Assembly (NCBI GenBank): GCA_949076555.1
Contig: CARUOB010000006.1
Coordinates: 9,148 to 73,147, forward strand
Origin: an uncultured Lachnospiraceae bacterium
GTDB lineage: Bacteria > Bacillota > Clostridia > Lachnospirales > Lachnospiraceae
DNA: 64,000 bases
Reading direction: 5' to 3'
In this document: positions 18,478 through 27,446 of the stretch, in pieces
How the letters are laid out: each line of letters starts with the position of its first letter
How positions within the stretch are numbered: the first letter of the stretch is position 1
Notes under the pieces: model-generated
Database searches by the model: none
Seen by the model: only the letters and a program-made list of their open reading frames with translations
What the model was told of the DNA's origin: nothing
Program-made: the position numbers and the translations under genes

Positions 18478-19416
18478 ATGGAAAAGCTGAAGGTAGTTTT
18501 TTGTTTTGACGAAAATTTGGTAACCCAGGTGCAGGCGGCGGCAGCTTCACTGCTTGACAGCCGCGGCCCGGGTGAACATTTCGAGATCCACTGTGTCTGT
18601 ACGAAGGCAGCGGAGAATGTGCAGGGACCGCTGGGACAGGTTATAAAAAGAAGAGATCCGGATTCCGCGCTGGTGGTGCACTGCATGGAAAATCCTTACG
18701 AGAATGCATATCAGGTGCGGGACATTTCCGCGGGCACCTATCTGCGGCTGGCTCTGCCGGGGCTTTTGCCGGAGGTGGAACGGATTCTCTATATGGATGC
18801 CGATATACTGGTGCGGGAGAGTCTCGCGCCGATCTGGGAAACGGCCATGGAGGGAATGGCGATTGGGGCAGTAAAGGGTGCGGTAAACCTTTCCGATAAG
18901 TGGGAGTGGAACAGCGACAGACCATACTGGCATCTGCTTTCGGGGATGAAGGGCGGCTATATCAATGCGGGCGTCACGCTTCTCAATCTGGCTGAGATCA
19001 GAAAGCGGGGGCTTGCCGCACGCTGGCATGAGCTGACGGGTGAGCGGTTCTACTATCAGGATCAGGATATCCTGAATATGACCTGTCAGGGAGCCATCGC
19101 TTATCTGCCGCCGAAATATAACAGGCTGGCTTATCTGGAAGAAGACGGTTTCGGGCAGTTTGTCACGGAGGGTATTTATACGCGGGAAGAGGTGCGGGAG
19201 GCGCAGCAGTCTCCGGCCATCGTCCATTATGCGGGGGACAAGCCGTGGAAACGGTACGACACGAATCTGGGGAGTCTCTGGTGGGATTACGTGAATACGC
19301 AGTCTGACTTAAAGGATTTATTTGACGAGGAAAAGGCCAGAAAGAACCATGGGCCGACTCTGGCGCAGCGGGCGGCGCGAAAGGTGAAGAAGCTGTTTAG
19401 CAGAGAAAAGCTGTAA
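18478..19416 (+). CDS. GT8 family glycosyltransferase
   Basis: A 312-residue cytoplasmic transferase. The start at 18478 gives MEKLKVVFCFDENL, the usual beginning of the fold; an upstream in-frame ATG at 18451 is also possible because the ribosome site for 18478 is very close. It has the GT8 metal-binding segment YMDADILVRESL (about residues 100-111), GGYINAGVTLLNL, and the HYAGDKPWK C-terminal motif with the conserved His. Family knowledge: GT8 enzymes are retaining galactosyl- or glucosyltransferases of LPS-like and wall polysaccharides. It probably acts with the neighbouring GT4 enzymes; the exact donor is not visible. Confidence 0.88.
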   Translation: MEKLKVVFCFDENLVTQVQAAAASLLDSRGPGEHFEIHCVCTKAAENVQGPLGQVIKRRDPDSALVVHCMENPYENAYQVRDISAGTYLRLALPGLLPEVERILYMDADILVRESLAPIWETAMEGMAIGAVKGAVNLSDKWEWNSDRPYWHLLSGMKGGYINAGVTLLNLAEIRKRGLAARWHELTGERFYYQDQDILNMTCQGAIAYLPPKYNRLAYLEEDGFGQFVTEGIYTREEVREAQQSPAIVHYAGDKPWKRYDTNLGSLWWDYVNTQSDLKDLFDEEKARKNHGPTLAQRAARKVKKLFSREKL

Positions 19417-19442
19417 CGGCGTGAGCGGCGTTCTATAGAAAG

Positions 19443-19459
19443 ACAGCTAAGGCTGTTTT
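19443..19459 (+). terminator. Short hairpin with T-run between GT8 and ugd
   Basis: ACAGC-TAAG-GCTGT followed by TTTT. The stem is only about five base pairs, so termination would be partial. Confidence 0.35.
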
Positions 19460-19522
19460 GGGAAGAATACGCTAAGGCTCTCGACAGGAAAGGAAACTGA
19501 GGAAGGGATACGGTAACAAAGT

Positions 19523-20833
19523 ATGAAAATTGCGGTAGCGGGAACAGGGTATGTAGGTTTGGTGGCGGGCGTGTGTTTTGCGGAAAAAGGGCATGACGTC
19601 ACCTGCGTGGATGTGGACGAAAAGAAAGTAAAAATGATGGAAGCCGGGAACAGTCCTATCTTTGAGGAAGGGCTGGAGGAGCTGATGCGGAAAAACAACG
19701 CGGCGGGAAGGCTCCATTACACAACGGATTATGCGGCGGCTTACAGGGATAAAGACGCTATTTTTATCGGGGTCGGCACGCCGGAGCAGCCGGACGGCTC
19801 CGCAAATCTGAACTATATCGCTACGGTTTCGAGACAGATCGCGGAATCTGTGGAGAAAGACTGTCTGGTGGTCGTGAAATCCACGGTGCCAGTGGGAACC
19901 AACGACAAAGTAGAGCAGTTTATCCACGATTTTTTAACAAGGGATGTGAAGGTGGAGGTGGCCTCCAATCCGGAATTTCTGGCACAGGGCTCCGCAGTGC
20001 ACGATACCCTGCATGCCGCGCGCATTATCATCGGCACACAGAGTAAAGAGGCGGAGACGCTGTTAAAGAAAATCTACGAACCCTTCGGACTGCCTATCGT
20101 GTCCGTGAACAGGCGTTCCGCGGAAATGATTAAGTATGCGAGCAACGATTTTCTTGCTCTTAAAATTTCTTATATGAACGATATCGCAAATCTCTGCGAG
20201 CTGGTGGGAGCGGATATTGACGCGGTGGCGGAAGGCATGAGCTACGACGCGCGTATCGGTGCCAATTTCTTAAAGGCGGGGATCGGATACGGTGGAAGCT
20301 GTTTCCCCAAAGATACGAAAGCGCTGAAATATCTGGCCAAGCAGTACGGGTATCAGCTTAAGACCGTGGAGGCCGCGGTGGATGTGAATGCCATGCAAAA
20401 GACCAGACTCTTCCAGAAAGCGTGCAAGCGGATGATTACGTTCGAAGGGCTTAAGGTGGCGGTTTTGGGACTTGCCTTCAAACCGGGAACGGACGATCTG
20501 CGGGAGGCGCCTTCGCTTGACAATGTGAAGCTGCTTTTGGAAAACGGTGCGCAGATTGTGGCCTATGATCCGGTGGCGGCGGATAACTTCCGCAAGGTTT
20601 ATCCGGAAGGGCAGGTTGGCAAAGGTTCCATCACCTACGTGGAAACGCCGGAGGAGACGCTTGAAGGCGCGAACATCTGCTTTGTGTTCACGGAATGGAA
20701 AGAGATCCGTGCCATAGCGCCGGAAACTTTTAAGGAGCGGATGCGGATACCGCTTGTGTACGACGGACGAAACGTCTTTGACGTGAAGGGCATGAAGGAA
20801 GCGGGAATTGAATATTACAGCATAGGGCGGTAA
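19523..20833 (+). CDS. ugd: UDP-glucose 6-dehydrogenase
   Basis: A 436-residue cytoplasmic enzyme that oxidises UDP-glucose to UDP-glucuronate with two NAD+. The N-terminal Rossmann motif is GTGYVGLVAG (residues 7-16). The catalytic Cys is about residue 260 in GIGYGGSCFPKD. A second nucleotide-binding motif is VAVLGLAFKPGTDD (about 310-323), followed by the C-terminal UDP-binding lobe. Length matches the family. The next gene, only 19 bases downstream, is a UDP-glucuronate 4-epimerase homologue, so together they supply UDP-glucuronate and UDP-galacturonate for a uronic-acid-containing glycan. Confidence 0.95.
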   Translation: MKIAVAGTGYVGLVAGVCFAEKGHDVTCVDVDEKKVKMMEAGNSPIFEEGLEELMRKNNAAGRLHYTTDYAAAYRDKDAIFIGVGTPEQPDGSANLNYIATVSRQIAESVEKDCLVVVKSTVPVGTNDKVEQFIHDFLTRDVKVEVASNPEFLAQGSAVHDTLHAARIIIGTQSKEAETLLKKIYEPFGLPIVSVNRRSAEMIKYASNDFLALKISYMNDIANLCELVGADIDAVAEGMSYDARIGANFLKAGIGYGGSCFPKDTKALKYLAKQYGYQLKTVEAAVDVNAMQKTRLFQKACKRMITFEGLKVAVLGLAFKPGTDDLREAPSLDNVKLLLENGAQIVAYDPVAADNFRKVYPEGQVGKGSITYVETPEETLEGANICFVFTEWKEIRAIAPETFKERMRIPLVYDGRNVFDVKGMKEAGIEYYSIGR

Positions 20834-20852
20834 GCGGCGGAAAGGAGCAGCA

Positions 20853-21845
20853 GTGAAAGAGTTAGATCCCTCAAAGACATATCTGATTACCGGCGGCGCG
20901 GGCTTTATCGGATTTCATTTATCCAGAAGCCTTTTGGAGAAGGGTGCGCGGGTGATCGGCTTCGACAACATGAACGAATATTATGATGTGAGACTGAAGG
21001 AGGACCGGCTGGCAAAGCTGTATTATTATGACAAATACACCTTTGTCAAAGGAGATCTGGCGAACAATGCGGATGTATTTCAACTGTTTCAGGAGTACAG
21101 ACCGGATATCGTGGTGAATCTGGGGGCTCAGGCGGGCGTTCGCTACAGCATTGACAACCCGTCGGCTTACATGGAGTCCAACATGATGGGATTCTTCCAC
21201 ATTTTGGAGGGATGCCGTTATTTTCCCGTGGAGCATCTGGTGTACGCGTCGTCCAGCTCTGTCTACGGCGGCAACGAAAAGGTGCCTTTTTCTACGGAGG
21301 ATAAGGTGGACGAGCCGGTAAGCCTTTATGCGGCGACGAAGAAATCCAATGAGCTGATGGCCCACGCGTACAGCAAGCTCTTTGCGATTCCCGTTACGGG
21401 GCTGCGCTTTTTCACGGTCTACGGGCCGTTTGGCAGGCCGGACATGGCGTACTTCAAATTCACGAAAAAGATTCTTGCGGGAGAGCCGATTCAGGTTTAT
21501 AACCGGGGCGATATGATGAGGGATTTCACTTATATCGACGATATTGTGCAGGGGGTGGAAAATATCCTCTGTAATCCGCCCGAAAAAAATGAGAAGGGCG
21601 CGCTCTATAAGCTTTATAATATCGGCAATAATAAACCTGTGAAGCTGATGGACTATATAGAGACGCTGGAGCGCTGTCTTGGCGTGGAGGCGAAGAAGGA
21701 GTATCTTCCCATGCAGCCCGGCGATGTGTACCAGACCTATGCGGACGTCACGGACCTGATGCGGGATTATAACTTCAAGCCCGAGACCTCCATCGAGGAG
21801 GGCCTGCAGAAGTTTGTGGACTGGTACCGGGAATATTATAAATAA
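20853..21845 (+). CDS. UDP-glucuronate 4-epimerase (NAD-dependent SDR)
   Basis: A 330-residue extended SDR enzyme with a GTG start 8 bases after AAAGGAG. The NAD-binding motif is GGAGFIGFHLS (about 14-24). The catalytic pair is Tyr159 and Lys163 in SLYAATKKSNE, with the Ser cluster SSSSVYGG before it. FDNMNEYYDVRLK and RFFTVYGPFGRPDMA are typical of CapI-type UDP-GlcA epimerases. It follows ugd directly and therefore most likely converts UDP-glucuronate to UDP-galacturonate. A UDP-glucose 4-epimerase activity is a less likely alternative. Confidence 0.88.
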   Translation: MKELDPSKTYLITGGAGFIGFHLSRSLLEKGARVIGFDNMNEYYDVRLKEDRLAKLYYYDKYTFVKGDLANNADVFQLFQEYRPDIVVNLGAQAGVRYSIDNPSAYMESNMMGFFHILEGCRYFPVEHLVYASSSSVYGGNEKVPFSTEDKVDEPVSLYAATKKSNELMAHAYSKLFAIPVTGLRFFTVYGPFGRPDMAYFKFTKKILAGEPIQVYNRGDMMRDFTYIDDIVQGVENILCNPPEKNEKGALYKLYNIGNNKPVKLMDYIETLERCLGVEAKKEYLPMQPGDVYQTYADVTDLMRDYNFKPETSIEEGLQKFVDWYREYYK

Positions 21846-21888
21846 ACAGGCGTGTGCTGAACAAGACATTGTATTGAGGAAGAAAACA

Positions 21889-22869
21889 ATGAGAGAAATT
21901 CCGATTTTATATCTGGTTGTGCCCTGCTATAACGAGGAGGAAGTGGTGGAGAAAACCGCCTCCGTTATGGGAGAAAAACTGACACGTCTGGAGCGGGAAG
22001 AGAAGATAGCAAAAGGCTCCAAGGTCATGTTTGTAAACGACGGGAGCAGGGATAAAACCTTGCAGCTCCTTCACGAAATTGCCGCCAAGGACAGGCGGTT
22101 TTCCGTGGTGAGTCTGGCGGGGAATTACGGTCACCAGAGTGCGATTTTAGCCGGGATGATGACGGCGAGACAGTATGCGGATGTGGTAGTTACCATCGAC
22201 GCGGATTTACAGCAGGATATCGAGGCGCTGGATCGGTTTCTGGCCTGCTATATGGAAGGCTGCGAGGTAGTCTACGGTGTGCGAAATGACAGGCATTCCG
22301 ACGGCTTATTCAAGAAAGCCACGGCCACTGCCTACTATAAGCTGATGCATATGCTGGGAAGCACGGTTATGACGAACCATGCGGACTACCGTCTGATGTC
22401 GAAGAAGGCGCTTGATGCGCTGTCAGAGTACAAGGAGGCAAACCTCTTTCTGCGCGGGCTGATTCCTACTATGGGATTTCCTTCCGATGTGGTATATTTT
22501 GACGTGAAGGCCAGGGAGGCGGGACATTCCAAGTATACCTTAAGCAAAATGATGACGCTGGCGCTCGACGGCATCACCTCCATGAGTGTGCGGCCGCTTC
22601 GACTGATCGGCGGTCTGGGATTTTTTATGTTTATATTCAGCATGGTGATGTGTGTGATCGGTCTGGTGGACTGGGTCATGGGAAACAATGTGCCGGGCTA
22701 TACCACGACCCTGATTGTGTCCCTGATTATTGGCGGGATCACGCTTTTGTCGCTGGGGATCATCGGGGAATATGTGGGCAAGATTTATATGGAAACGAAG
22801 CACAGGCCCAGATACATCATCGATACGCTGGTGTGGCGTGAAGATGACGGGAAGGCGGGGCAGGACTGA
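21889..22869 (+). CDS. Polyprenyl-phosphate GT2 glycosyltransferase (GtrB/DPM1-like)
   Basis: A 326-residue membrane-anchored GT2 enzyme. The start at 21889 has GAGGAAG upstream; an earlier in-frame start lies inside the epimerase gene. The catalytic domain has YLVVPCYNEEEVVEKT, FVNDGSRDKT, VVTIDADLQQD and the acceptor-side motif NHADYRLMSKKALD. Two transmembrane segments lie at about residues 235-260 and 270-300 near the C-terminus. Family knowledge: such enzymes load a sugar from a nucleotide donor onto polyprenyl phosphate for later transfer outside the membrane. The GtrA-like protein at 44204 and the GT-C-like proteins of this window are plausible partners. Confidence 0.9.
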   Translation: MREIPILYLVVPCYNEEEVVEKTASVMGEKLTRLEREEKIAKGSKVMFVNDGSRDKTLQLLHEIAAKDRRFSVVSLAGNYGHQSAILAGMMTARQYADVVVTIDADLQQDIEALDRFLACYMEGCEVVYGVRNDRHSDGLFKKATATAYYKLMHMLGSTVMTNHADYRLMSKKALDALSEYKEANLFLRGLIPTMGFPSDVVYFDVKAREAGHSKYTLSKMMTLALDGITSMSVRPLRLIGGLGFFMFIFSMVMCVIGLVDWVMGNNVPGYTTTLIVSLIIGGITLLSLGIIGEYVGKIYMETKHRPRYIIDTLVWREDDGKAGQD

Positions 22870-22955
22870 ATAAACGTGACAGTGAAGCGAACGGCTGAAC
22901 TGTTACGAATAAACTGCTTCGCGGGTGTCTGCAAGGCTGACATGGGGGTGCGAGT

Positions 22956-24692
22956 ATGTTGATGGTGTTTGGATCATGGGTCACGATTGCCGGGGCGGCT
23001 CTGCTTTTCGGCAAGGCGGTTACGGACGGGATGTATCGAAGCCGCCTTACCAAGATGGGGCGGCCCGACATTTATGTGATGACAGGTCTGATTGTTTTGA
23101 ATATGTTTGCCCAGTTTTTCAGCCTCTTTTATAAGGTGGCGGGAATCGCCTGCACCATTTTGGGCACGCTTGGCATTCTTTTATTTTGCATTTGGGCATA
23201 TCGGAATATCAGACAGAGAAAGCGCGCCGCGCTTTTTCCGGGCTGCACATGGCAAAGACCGGCTGTCTGGCGGGTTGCGGCAATCCTATTCTGTTTTGTG
23301 CTCACGATGCTTTGGACAAATCGGAGTCCCGGTCAATATGACACGGGACTTTATCACGCGCAGGCGATCCGGTGGATCGAGGATTACGGTGTGGTTCCGG
23401 GACTTGGCAATCTGCATATGAGGCTGGCTTATAACAGCGCGTTTATGTCTTTGCAGGCGCTTTTCAGTCTTGGCTGGCTTGTGGGACAGTCATTGCACAC
23501 CTTGAACGGCTTCTTTTGTCTGGCGGCGCTTGTCTATGTGTGCGCCACAATCCGGTTATGGGGAGAGGGGAGCTTACAGACTTCCGATTTTCTGAAATGT
23601 GCGATGGCGGTTTATGTGGTACAGAAACGGTCTGATATTTCCTCTTCCGGCACGGATCTCTGGGCCATGCTTCTGGTCTTTTATATTTTGATCAAATGGA
23701 GTGAATACTGTGAGAGTGGCCGGGAGGACGGCGTAATGTACGGCTGGCTCTGCCTTGTCTGCGTGTACGCGGCAACGGTCAAACTGTCTGCCGCGTCCGT
23801 GGCGATTCTTGCCCTGTATCCGCTGTATTTGTTTATCAAAGAAAGAGACGCAAAGGCCATTTTCGCTCATGTGGCGGCGGGGCTGTTTATCTTGCTGCCG
23901 TATTTGATCCGTAATGTGATTATTTCCGGCTATCTGGTCTATCCCTACGGGGGACTGGATTTATTCAATCCGGATTGGAAGATGGATCAGGCGGTGCTTG
24001 CGGAGGACAGTCTGGATATCAAGATGTTTGCAAGGGGCATCACAAATGCGGCGGAATATGACAATTCCCTTTTTGGCTGGATTCCGGGGTGGTTCTCGCG
24101 TCAGGAGATGGGGAGCCGCGTTCTGATCACTGTGGGAGCGCTCTGCATCCCTGTCATTCTATATTTGCTGACGGTACATTTTCGCAGAAAAGACTACGCA
24201 CGGGCGGCGCTTCTTGGCACGGGGATTGTGAATCTGCTGTTCTGGCTGGCGGCGGCGCCTCACATGCGCTATGGCGGGCCTTACATTCATATGGTTGTGG
24301 CGCTGACGCTTGGAACGTTAATCTGTCTTGCGGAAAGGAAGGGCAGACCGGCGGTCATGGAGAAGATAACTGTGGGAGGCGGCAGCCAAAAGGACGCTGT
24401 GTGGAGAAAACTGTTTGGCGTTCTGACGGCGGCGGTTTTGGTTATATATTTGCTGCAATACGGAGAACGGCTTGCGAAGATTCCGGAGATGGAGACGAAG
24501 GAATTTGTCAGACAGCCGGACTATCTTTCATGGCAGTCTACCCAGTACCCGGTGGACAATGTGCATATCTGGAAACCGGATGAAGGGGATTTGTCGGGAT
24601 ATTTTGCCTTTCCCGCAACGCCGCAGGGCAGACAGCTCAAGGTTTTGCGGCTGCGGGGAGAGAGCTTTTGGGAGGGATTTAGACATGAGTAA
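22956..24692 (+). CDS. Large polytopic membrane protein of the glycan locus
   Basis: A 578-residue protein with about 11-12 membrane segments and a ribosome site GGGGGTG before the ATG. Loop residues after TM4 include RSPGQYDTGLYHAQAIRW, where GT-C-like proteins keep an acidic residue, then long hydrophobic stretches. A soluble C-terminal tail begins near residue 520. The overall plan (membrane core plus short C-terminal extracytoplasmic domain) recurs in several other genes of this window. A polymerase or lipid-linked sugar transferase role is inferred from context. The gene overlaps the deacetylase by 8 bases. Confidence 0.6.
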   Translation: MLMVFGSWVTIAGAALLFGKAVTDGMYRSRLTKMGRPDIYVMTGLIVLNMFAQFFSLFYKVAGIACTILGTLGILLFCIWAYRNIRQRKRAALFPGCTWQRPAVWRVAAILFCFVLTMLWTNRSPGQYDTGLYHAQAIRWIEDYGVVPGLGNLHMRLAYNSAFMSLQALFSLGWLVGQSLHTLNGFFCLAALVYVCATIRLWGEGSLQTSDFLKCAMAVYVVQKRSDISSSGTDLWAMLLVFYILIKWSEYCESGREDGVMYGWLCLVCVYAATVKLSAASVAILALYPLYLFIKERDAKAIFAHVAAGLFILLPYLIRNVIISGYLVYPYGGLDLFNPDWKMDQAVLAEDSLDIKMFARGITNAAEYDNSLFGWIPGWFSRQEMGSRVLITVGALCIPVILYLLTVHFRRKDYARAALLGTGIVNLLFWLAAAPHMRYGGPYIHMVVALTLGTLICLAERKGRPAVMEKITVGGGSQKDAVWRKLFGVLTAAVLVIYLLQYGERLAKIPEMETKEFVRQPDYLSWQSTQYPVDNVHIWKPDEGDLSGYFAFPATPQGRQLKVLRLRGESFWEGFRHE

Positions 24693-25614
24693 ACCGGACA
24701 TTCACGCGGACGATTATGCGCTCACCTTAAATACGTCGAGGGATATGCTTGCGTGTATGCGCAAGGGCAGGCTTGACAGTATCAGTGTTGTGCCTAATAT
24801 GGGCTGTTTTGAGGAATGTATGGAGCTGCTTTGCGGGGAGATACCGAAACTCCCCTTTTTGCCGCTTCTGTCGGTACATCTGGATTTTGTGGAGGGAAGA
24901 AGTCTGGCGGGAAGAGAACGCACCCCCGATTTGACGAAACCAGACAGTGACCTGATGGGACTTGGCTGGGGCGGTCTTTTTGCGGCGTCCTACCTGCTTC
25001 ATAAGCGGAAGAAGATTAAGGCGCAGTTAAAGTGCGAAATCAAGGCCCAGCTTGCCAAAGCGCAGGGGGCGATAAAAAAGTGTATGGAAATTGCGGACGA
25101 AAACGGGATTCCCAGTGGGCAGAAGGGGCTTCGGATCGACAGCCACCAGCACGCCCACATGATTCCTGTGGTGTGGGAGGCCGTTTTGGAAGTGGTGCGT
25201 GAGGAGGGATACACGCTGGAGTATATCCGCAATTCCAAAGAACCGCTTGGCGTATTTCTGACAGATGTGTCGCTTTATAAAACGTACCGGCCCGTGAACT
25301 TCGTGAAAAACAGACTGCTGTCGCTTTACTCCCACAGGGCTGACCGCTATTGCAAAGCCACAGGCATGAAGCAGATGTACCTCTGGGGACTTGTGATGAG
25401 CGGCCGGATGGATCAGGGGAGAATAGAGCGGCTTTACGGGAAAATGAAACGAAAGGCCGAGCGGGACGGGAGAACGCTGGAGATTCTTTTCCACCCGGGT
25501 ATCACCCTGCCGGAGGAAGTCACGCCCGAGATCGCGAAGGAGGCCGCGGACGATTTCTACACCCGTAAGGACAGACATGTGGAGATGGAAGCGGTGCTCG
25601 GCGTGAAGTGGTGA
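24685..25614 (+). CDS. ChbG/HpnK (YdjC) family carbohydrate deacetylase
   Basis: A 309-residue predicted deacetylase. The start ATG at 24685 follows GGAGG and overlaps the previous gene by 8 bases. Metal-ligand motifs of the family are visible: HADDYALT (residues 6-13), SVHLDF (about 72) and DSHQHAHMIPVV (about 152-163), plus EILFHPG near the C-terminus. Family knowledge: these enzymes remove N-acetyl groups from chito-oligosaccharides or hopanoid sugars. Next to glycosyltransferases it may deacetylate an N-acetylated sugar of the surface glycan, perhaps at the lipid-linked stage. The actual substrate is inference. Confidence 0.85.
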   Translation: MSKPDIHADDYALTLNTSRDMLACMRKGRLDSISVVPNMGCFEECMELLCGEIPKLPFLPLLSVHLDFVEGRSLAGRERTPDLTKPDSDLMGLGWGGLFAASYLLHKRKKIKAQLKCEIKAQLAKAQGAIKKCMEIADENGIPSGQKGLRIDSHQHAHMIPVVWEAVLEVVREEGYTLEYIRNSKEPLGVFLTDVSLYKTYRPVNFVKNRLLSLYSHRADRYCKATGMKQMYLWGLVMSGRMDQGRIERLYGKMKRKAERDGRTLEILFHPGITLPEEVTPEIAKEAADDFYTRKDRHVEMEAVLGVKW

Positions 25615-25628
25615 AGGCGGTATGTAAG

Positions 25629-25679
25629 AGGACGGGGGCTGCGGCGATTCCTTTATATCTTGTCCGGAAAACGTGGAGG
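25629..25679 (+). pseudogene. Remnant of the 3' end of an AAA_14/DUF4143 ATPase gene
   Basis: Bases 25647-25673 are identical over 27 bases to 27088-27114, the coding end of the ATPase gene (residues IPLYLVRKT). A further match, AGGACGGG, lies 18 bases before it, against 20 bases in the intact gene. Nothing else of a second gene remains. It is best read as the decayed tail of a tandem or replaced copy, with the 27-base identity now forming direct repeats around the intact gene. Confidence 0.65.
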
Positions 25680-25690
25680 TATGGCCAAAT

Positions 25691-25822
25691 TTTAGAAAAA
25701 TGTGTAAAATTTGATCGAAAACTTTAGAAAAATGTGTAATTTGGCGTCGAAAAACTCAGAAAAATGTGTGAAACTCGATTGAAAATCCCGGAAAAATGTG
25801 TGATACTGTTTTTGAGCACATA
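25691..25822. repeat. Four 32-bp tandem repeats upstream of the ATPase gene
   Basis: The core GAAAAATGTGT starts at 25695, 25727, 25759 and 25791, exactly 32 bases apart, about three helical turns. Between cores the sequence is GATCGAAAAC-like, with increasing drift toward the gene. The array ends just before the ribosome site and the ATG at 25837. It could be an iteron-like binding array or operator set for the ATPase gene. Confidence 0.8.
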
Positions 25823-25836
25823 GAAGGGGGGATTCA

Positions 25837-27129
25837 ATGAAGCGAAATGTCATTCAGGATTTAATTAGCTGGAAAGCTGACGAGGAGCGAAAGCCTATGG
25901 TGCTTAAGGGCGCGCGGCAGGTCGGCAAGACATGGCTTATGAAAGAATTTGGGCGAAGCTGCTATGACAGTTTTGTCTATTTTAACTTTGACGAGGAGGA
26001 TGCATTAAAGTCCGTCTTTGAGGCAAACAAGAATCCTCACCGGATTATTTCACTTCTTTCCATGATTGCAGGAGAAAAAATTCTGCCGGGAGAAACGCTT
26101 CTTATTTTTGACGAGATACAGGAGTGTCCGGAGGCGCTGAACGCATTGAAATATTTCAGGGAAAAAGCCAACGACTACCACGTTATTGCGGCTGGGAGTC
26201 TTCTTGGCACACTTCTTGCAAAACCGAAATCTTATCCGGTCGGCATGGTAAATCTGCTTGACGTCTATCCGCTGACTTTTGACGAGTTTCTAGAGGCGGC
26301 TGATCCGGCGCTCTATGATTATTATGCAAGTATTCAGAAAAACTGGCAAATTGAAGATTTCTTTCACAACCGTCTGCTTGAGGCATACAACAACTATCTG
26401 ATCATCGGCGGCATGCCGGAATGCGTGGATTCATGGATGAAATACCGTGACCCGGAGAAGGTTTTCCGGATACAGAGAGAGCTGATTGAAGTCTACGAAA
26501 ATGATTTTTCCAAACACAACGGCAAAGTGAACAGTGGTCGCATTCTCATGGTTTTTCGCAGTATCGTCACACAGCTCGCCAAACCTAACGAGAAGTTTAT
26601 GTACGGCGCTGTTCGCGAGGGCGGCAGGGCGCGGGATTTTGAGGAGGCGATCGAATGGCTTGTCTCGGCCGGTATGCTTAACCGCGTCTACAATGTATCC
26701 AAAATGGAGCATCCTCTTTCGGCTTTTGACAAATTGGATCAATTTAAACTTTTTGTATTTGATACCGGACTTCTCAAACATATGGCCGGTATTGACAACA
26801 GCGCGATTCTGTTAAAGGCGGACTACCAGTTCAAAGGGCCGTTGACGGAGAACTACTGTCTGCAGCAGCTTCGGGGGCAGTTCGGGATCGAACCCCGGTA
26901 CTATTCCGACAAAAACAGTGAAATTGACTTTGTACTGCAATACGGGACTGAGATTATCCCTGTGGAGGCAAAAGGCGGGGAAGATAAAACCGCCCCGTCA
27001 TTCAAAAAATATATTGCCGATCACAAACCCGAATACGCCATCCGCTTTTCCAAACGCGGTTATCGGAAGGACGGGTATATTACAAATATTCCTTTATATC
27101 TTGTCCGGAAAACGCGGGAGCTGTTGTGA
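25837..27129 (+). CDS. AAA_14 ATPase with C-terminal DUF4143 domain
   Basis: A 430-residue protein with a start after GGGGGG. The N-terminal P-loop ATPase has Walker A KGARQVGKTWL (residues 24-34) and Walker B LLIFDEIQECP (about 88-98). A helical middle region follows. The C-terminal domain (about 330-420) resembles a PD-(D/E)xK nuclease-like fold, with SEIDFVLQYG and PVEAKGG supplying acidic and Lys residues. Family knowledge: these stand-alone proteins are common, often in many copies, and their function is not established. Flanking features (32-bp array, 3'-end remnant, toxin-like locus downstream) suggest an accessory gene moved or duplicated by recombination. Confidence 0.85.
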   Translation: MKRNVIQDLISWKADEERKPMVLKGARQVGKTWLMKEFGRSCYDSFVYFNFDEEDALKSVFEANKNPHRIISLLSMIAGEKILPGETLLIFDEIQECPEALNALKYFREKANDYHVIAAGSLLGTLLAKPKSYPVGMVNLLDVYPLTFDEFLEAADPALYDYYASIQKNWQIEDFFHNRLLEAYNNYLIIGGMPECVDSWMKYRDPEKVFRIQRELIEVYENDFSKHNGKVNSGRILMVFRSIVTQLAKPNEKFMYGAVREGGRARDFEEAIEWLVSAGMLNRVYNVSKMEHPLSAFDKLDQFKLFVFDTGLLKHMAGIDNSAILLKADYQFKGPLTENYCLQQLRGQFGIEPRYYSDKNSEIDFVLQYGTEIIPVEAKGGEDKTAPSFKKYIADHKPEYAIRFSKRGYRKDGYITNIPLYLVRKTRELL

Positions 27130-27257
27130 GACATGCACTGTTTGATACACATAAGTTTGCAATATAGTTAAAACCATGACAATATAATATGCTTACCTGG
27201 GGAGCTGGGGGACGTGCTCTCACCTGATCCGAGTACCTTTCGGAAGGGGTGATTATT

Positions 27258-27341
27258 ATGAGTACATATGAGGAATTGAGTTTGATAGCGAGCGTTGCTT
27301 TGCTAATCGTAGCTATTCTGAATCTGAAAAATAAGAAATAG
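27258..27341 (+). CDS. 27-aa hydrophobic peptide, type I toxin / holin-like
   Basis: The peptide starts MSTYEELSLIASVALLIVAI and ends with a basic tail LKNKK. It has one membrane segment (about residues 8-23). A strong ribosome site AAGGGGTG lies seven bases upstream. Family knowledge: this length, the MxxYExLSL opening and the Lys-rich tail match the small proteins annotated as putative holin-like toxins (TxpA/BsrG type). The stop codon lies within a long inverted repeat and a good promoter points at it from the opposite strand. It is probably a membrane-active toxin repressed by antisense RNA; toxicity is untested. Confidence 0.75.
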   Translation: MSTYEELSLIASVALLIVAILNLKNKK

Positions 27342-27380
27342 CCGTCCCGCTCACTGGCAATGACTGGACGACTATTTCTT
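27333..27380. terminator. Bidirectional terminator-like stem at the end of the toxin ORF
   Basis: AAGAAATAGCCGTCC (27333-27347) pairs with GGACGACTATTTCTT (27366-27380) over 14 of 15 positions, with an 18-base loop. The A-rich and T-rich ends give a T-rich tail on either strand, so it can end both the toxin mRNA and the antisense RNA. Confidence 0.7.
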
Positions 27381-27440
27381 AATGTCTAATTAGTTTTCGC
27401 CGGGTCGGGTGAGCTGCATTCACCTTCCGGCTCCCTTGTT
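27333..27440 (-). ncRNA. Predicted antisense RNA to the small toxin mRNA
   Basis: Inferred transcript starting about seven bases after the minus-strand -10 box and ending at the shared stem. It would be about 100 nt and complementary to the toxin's last codons and 3' untranslated region, the arrangement of RatA- and SR4-type antitoxin RNAs. No transcript has been observed. Confidence 0.5.
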
Positions 27441-27446
27441 AAGCAT

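Noticed and set aside
25691..25822. CRISPR array
   Set aside because: The 32-bp units are contiguous degenerate repeats without unique spacers, and no cas gene is present.
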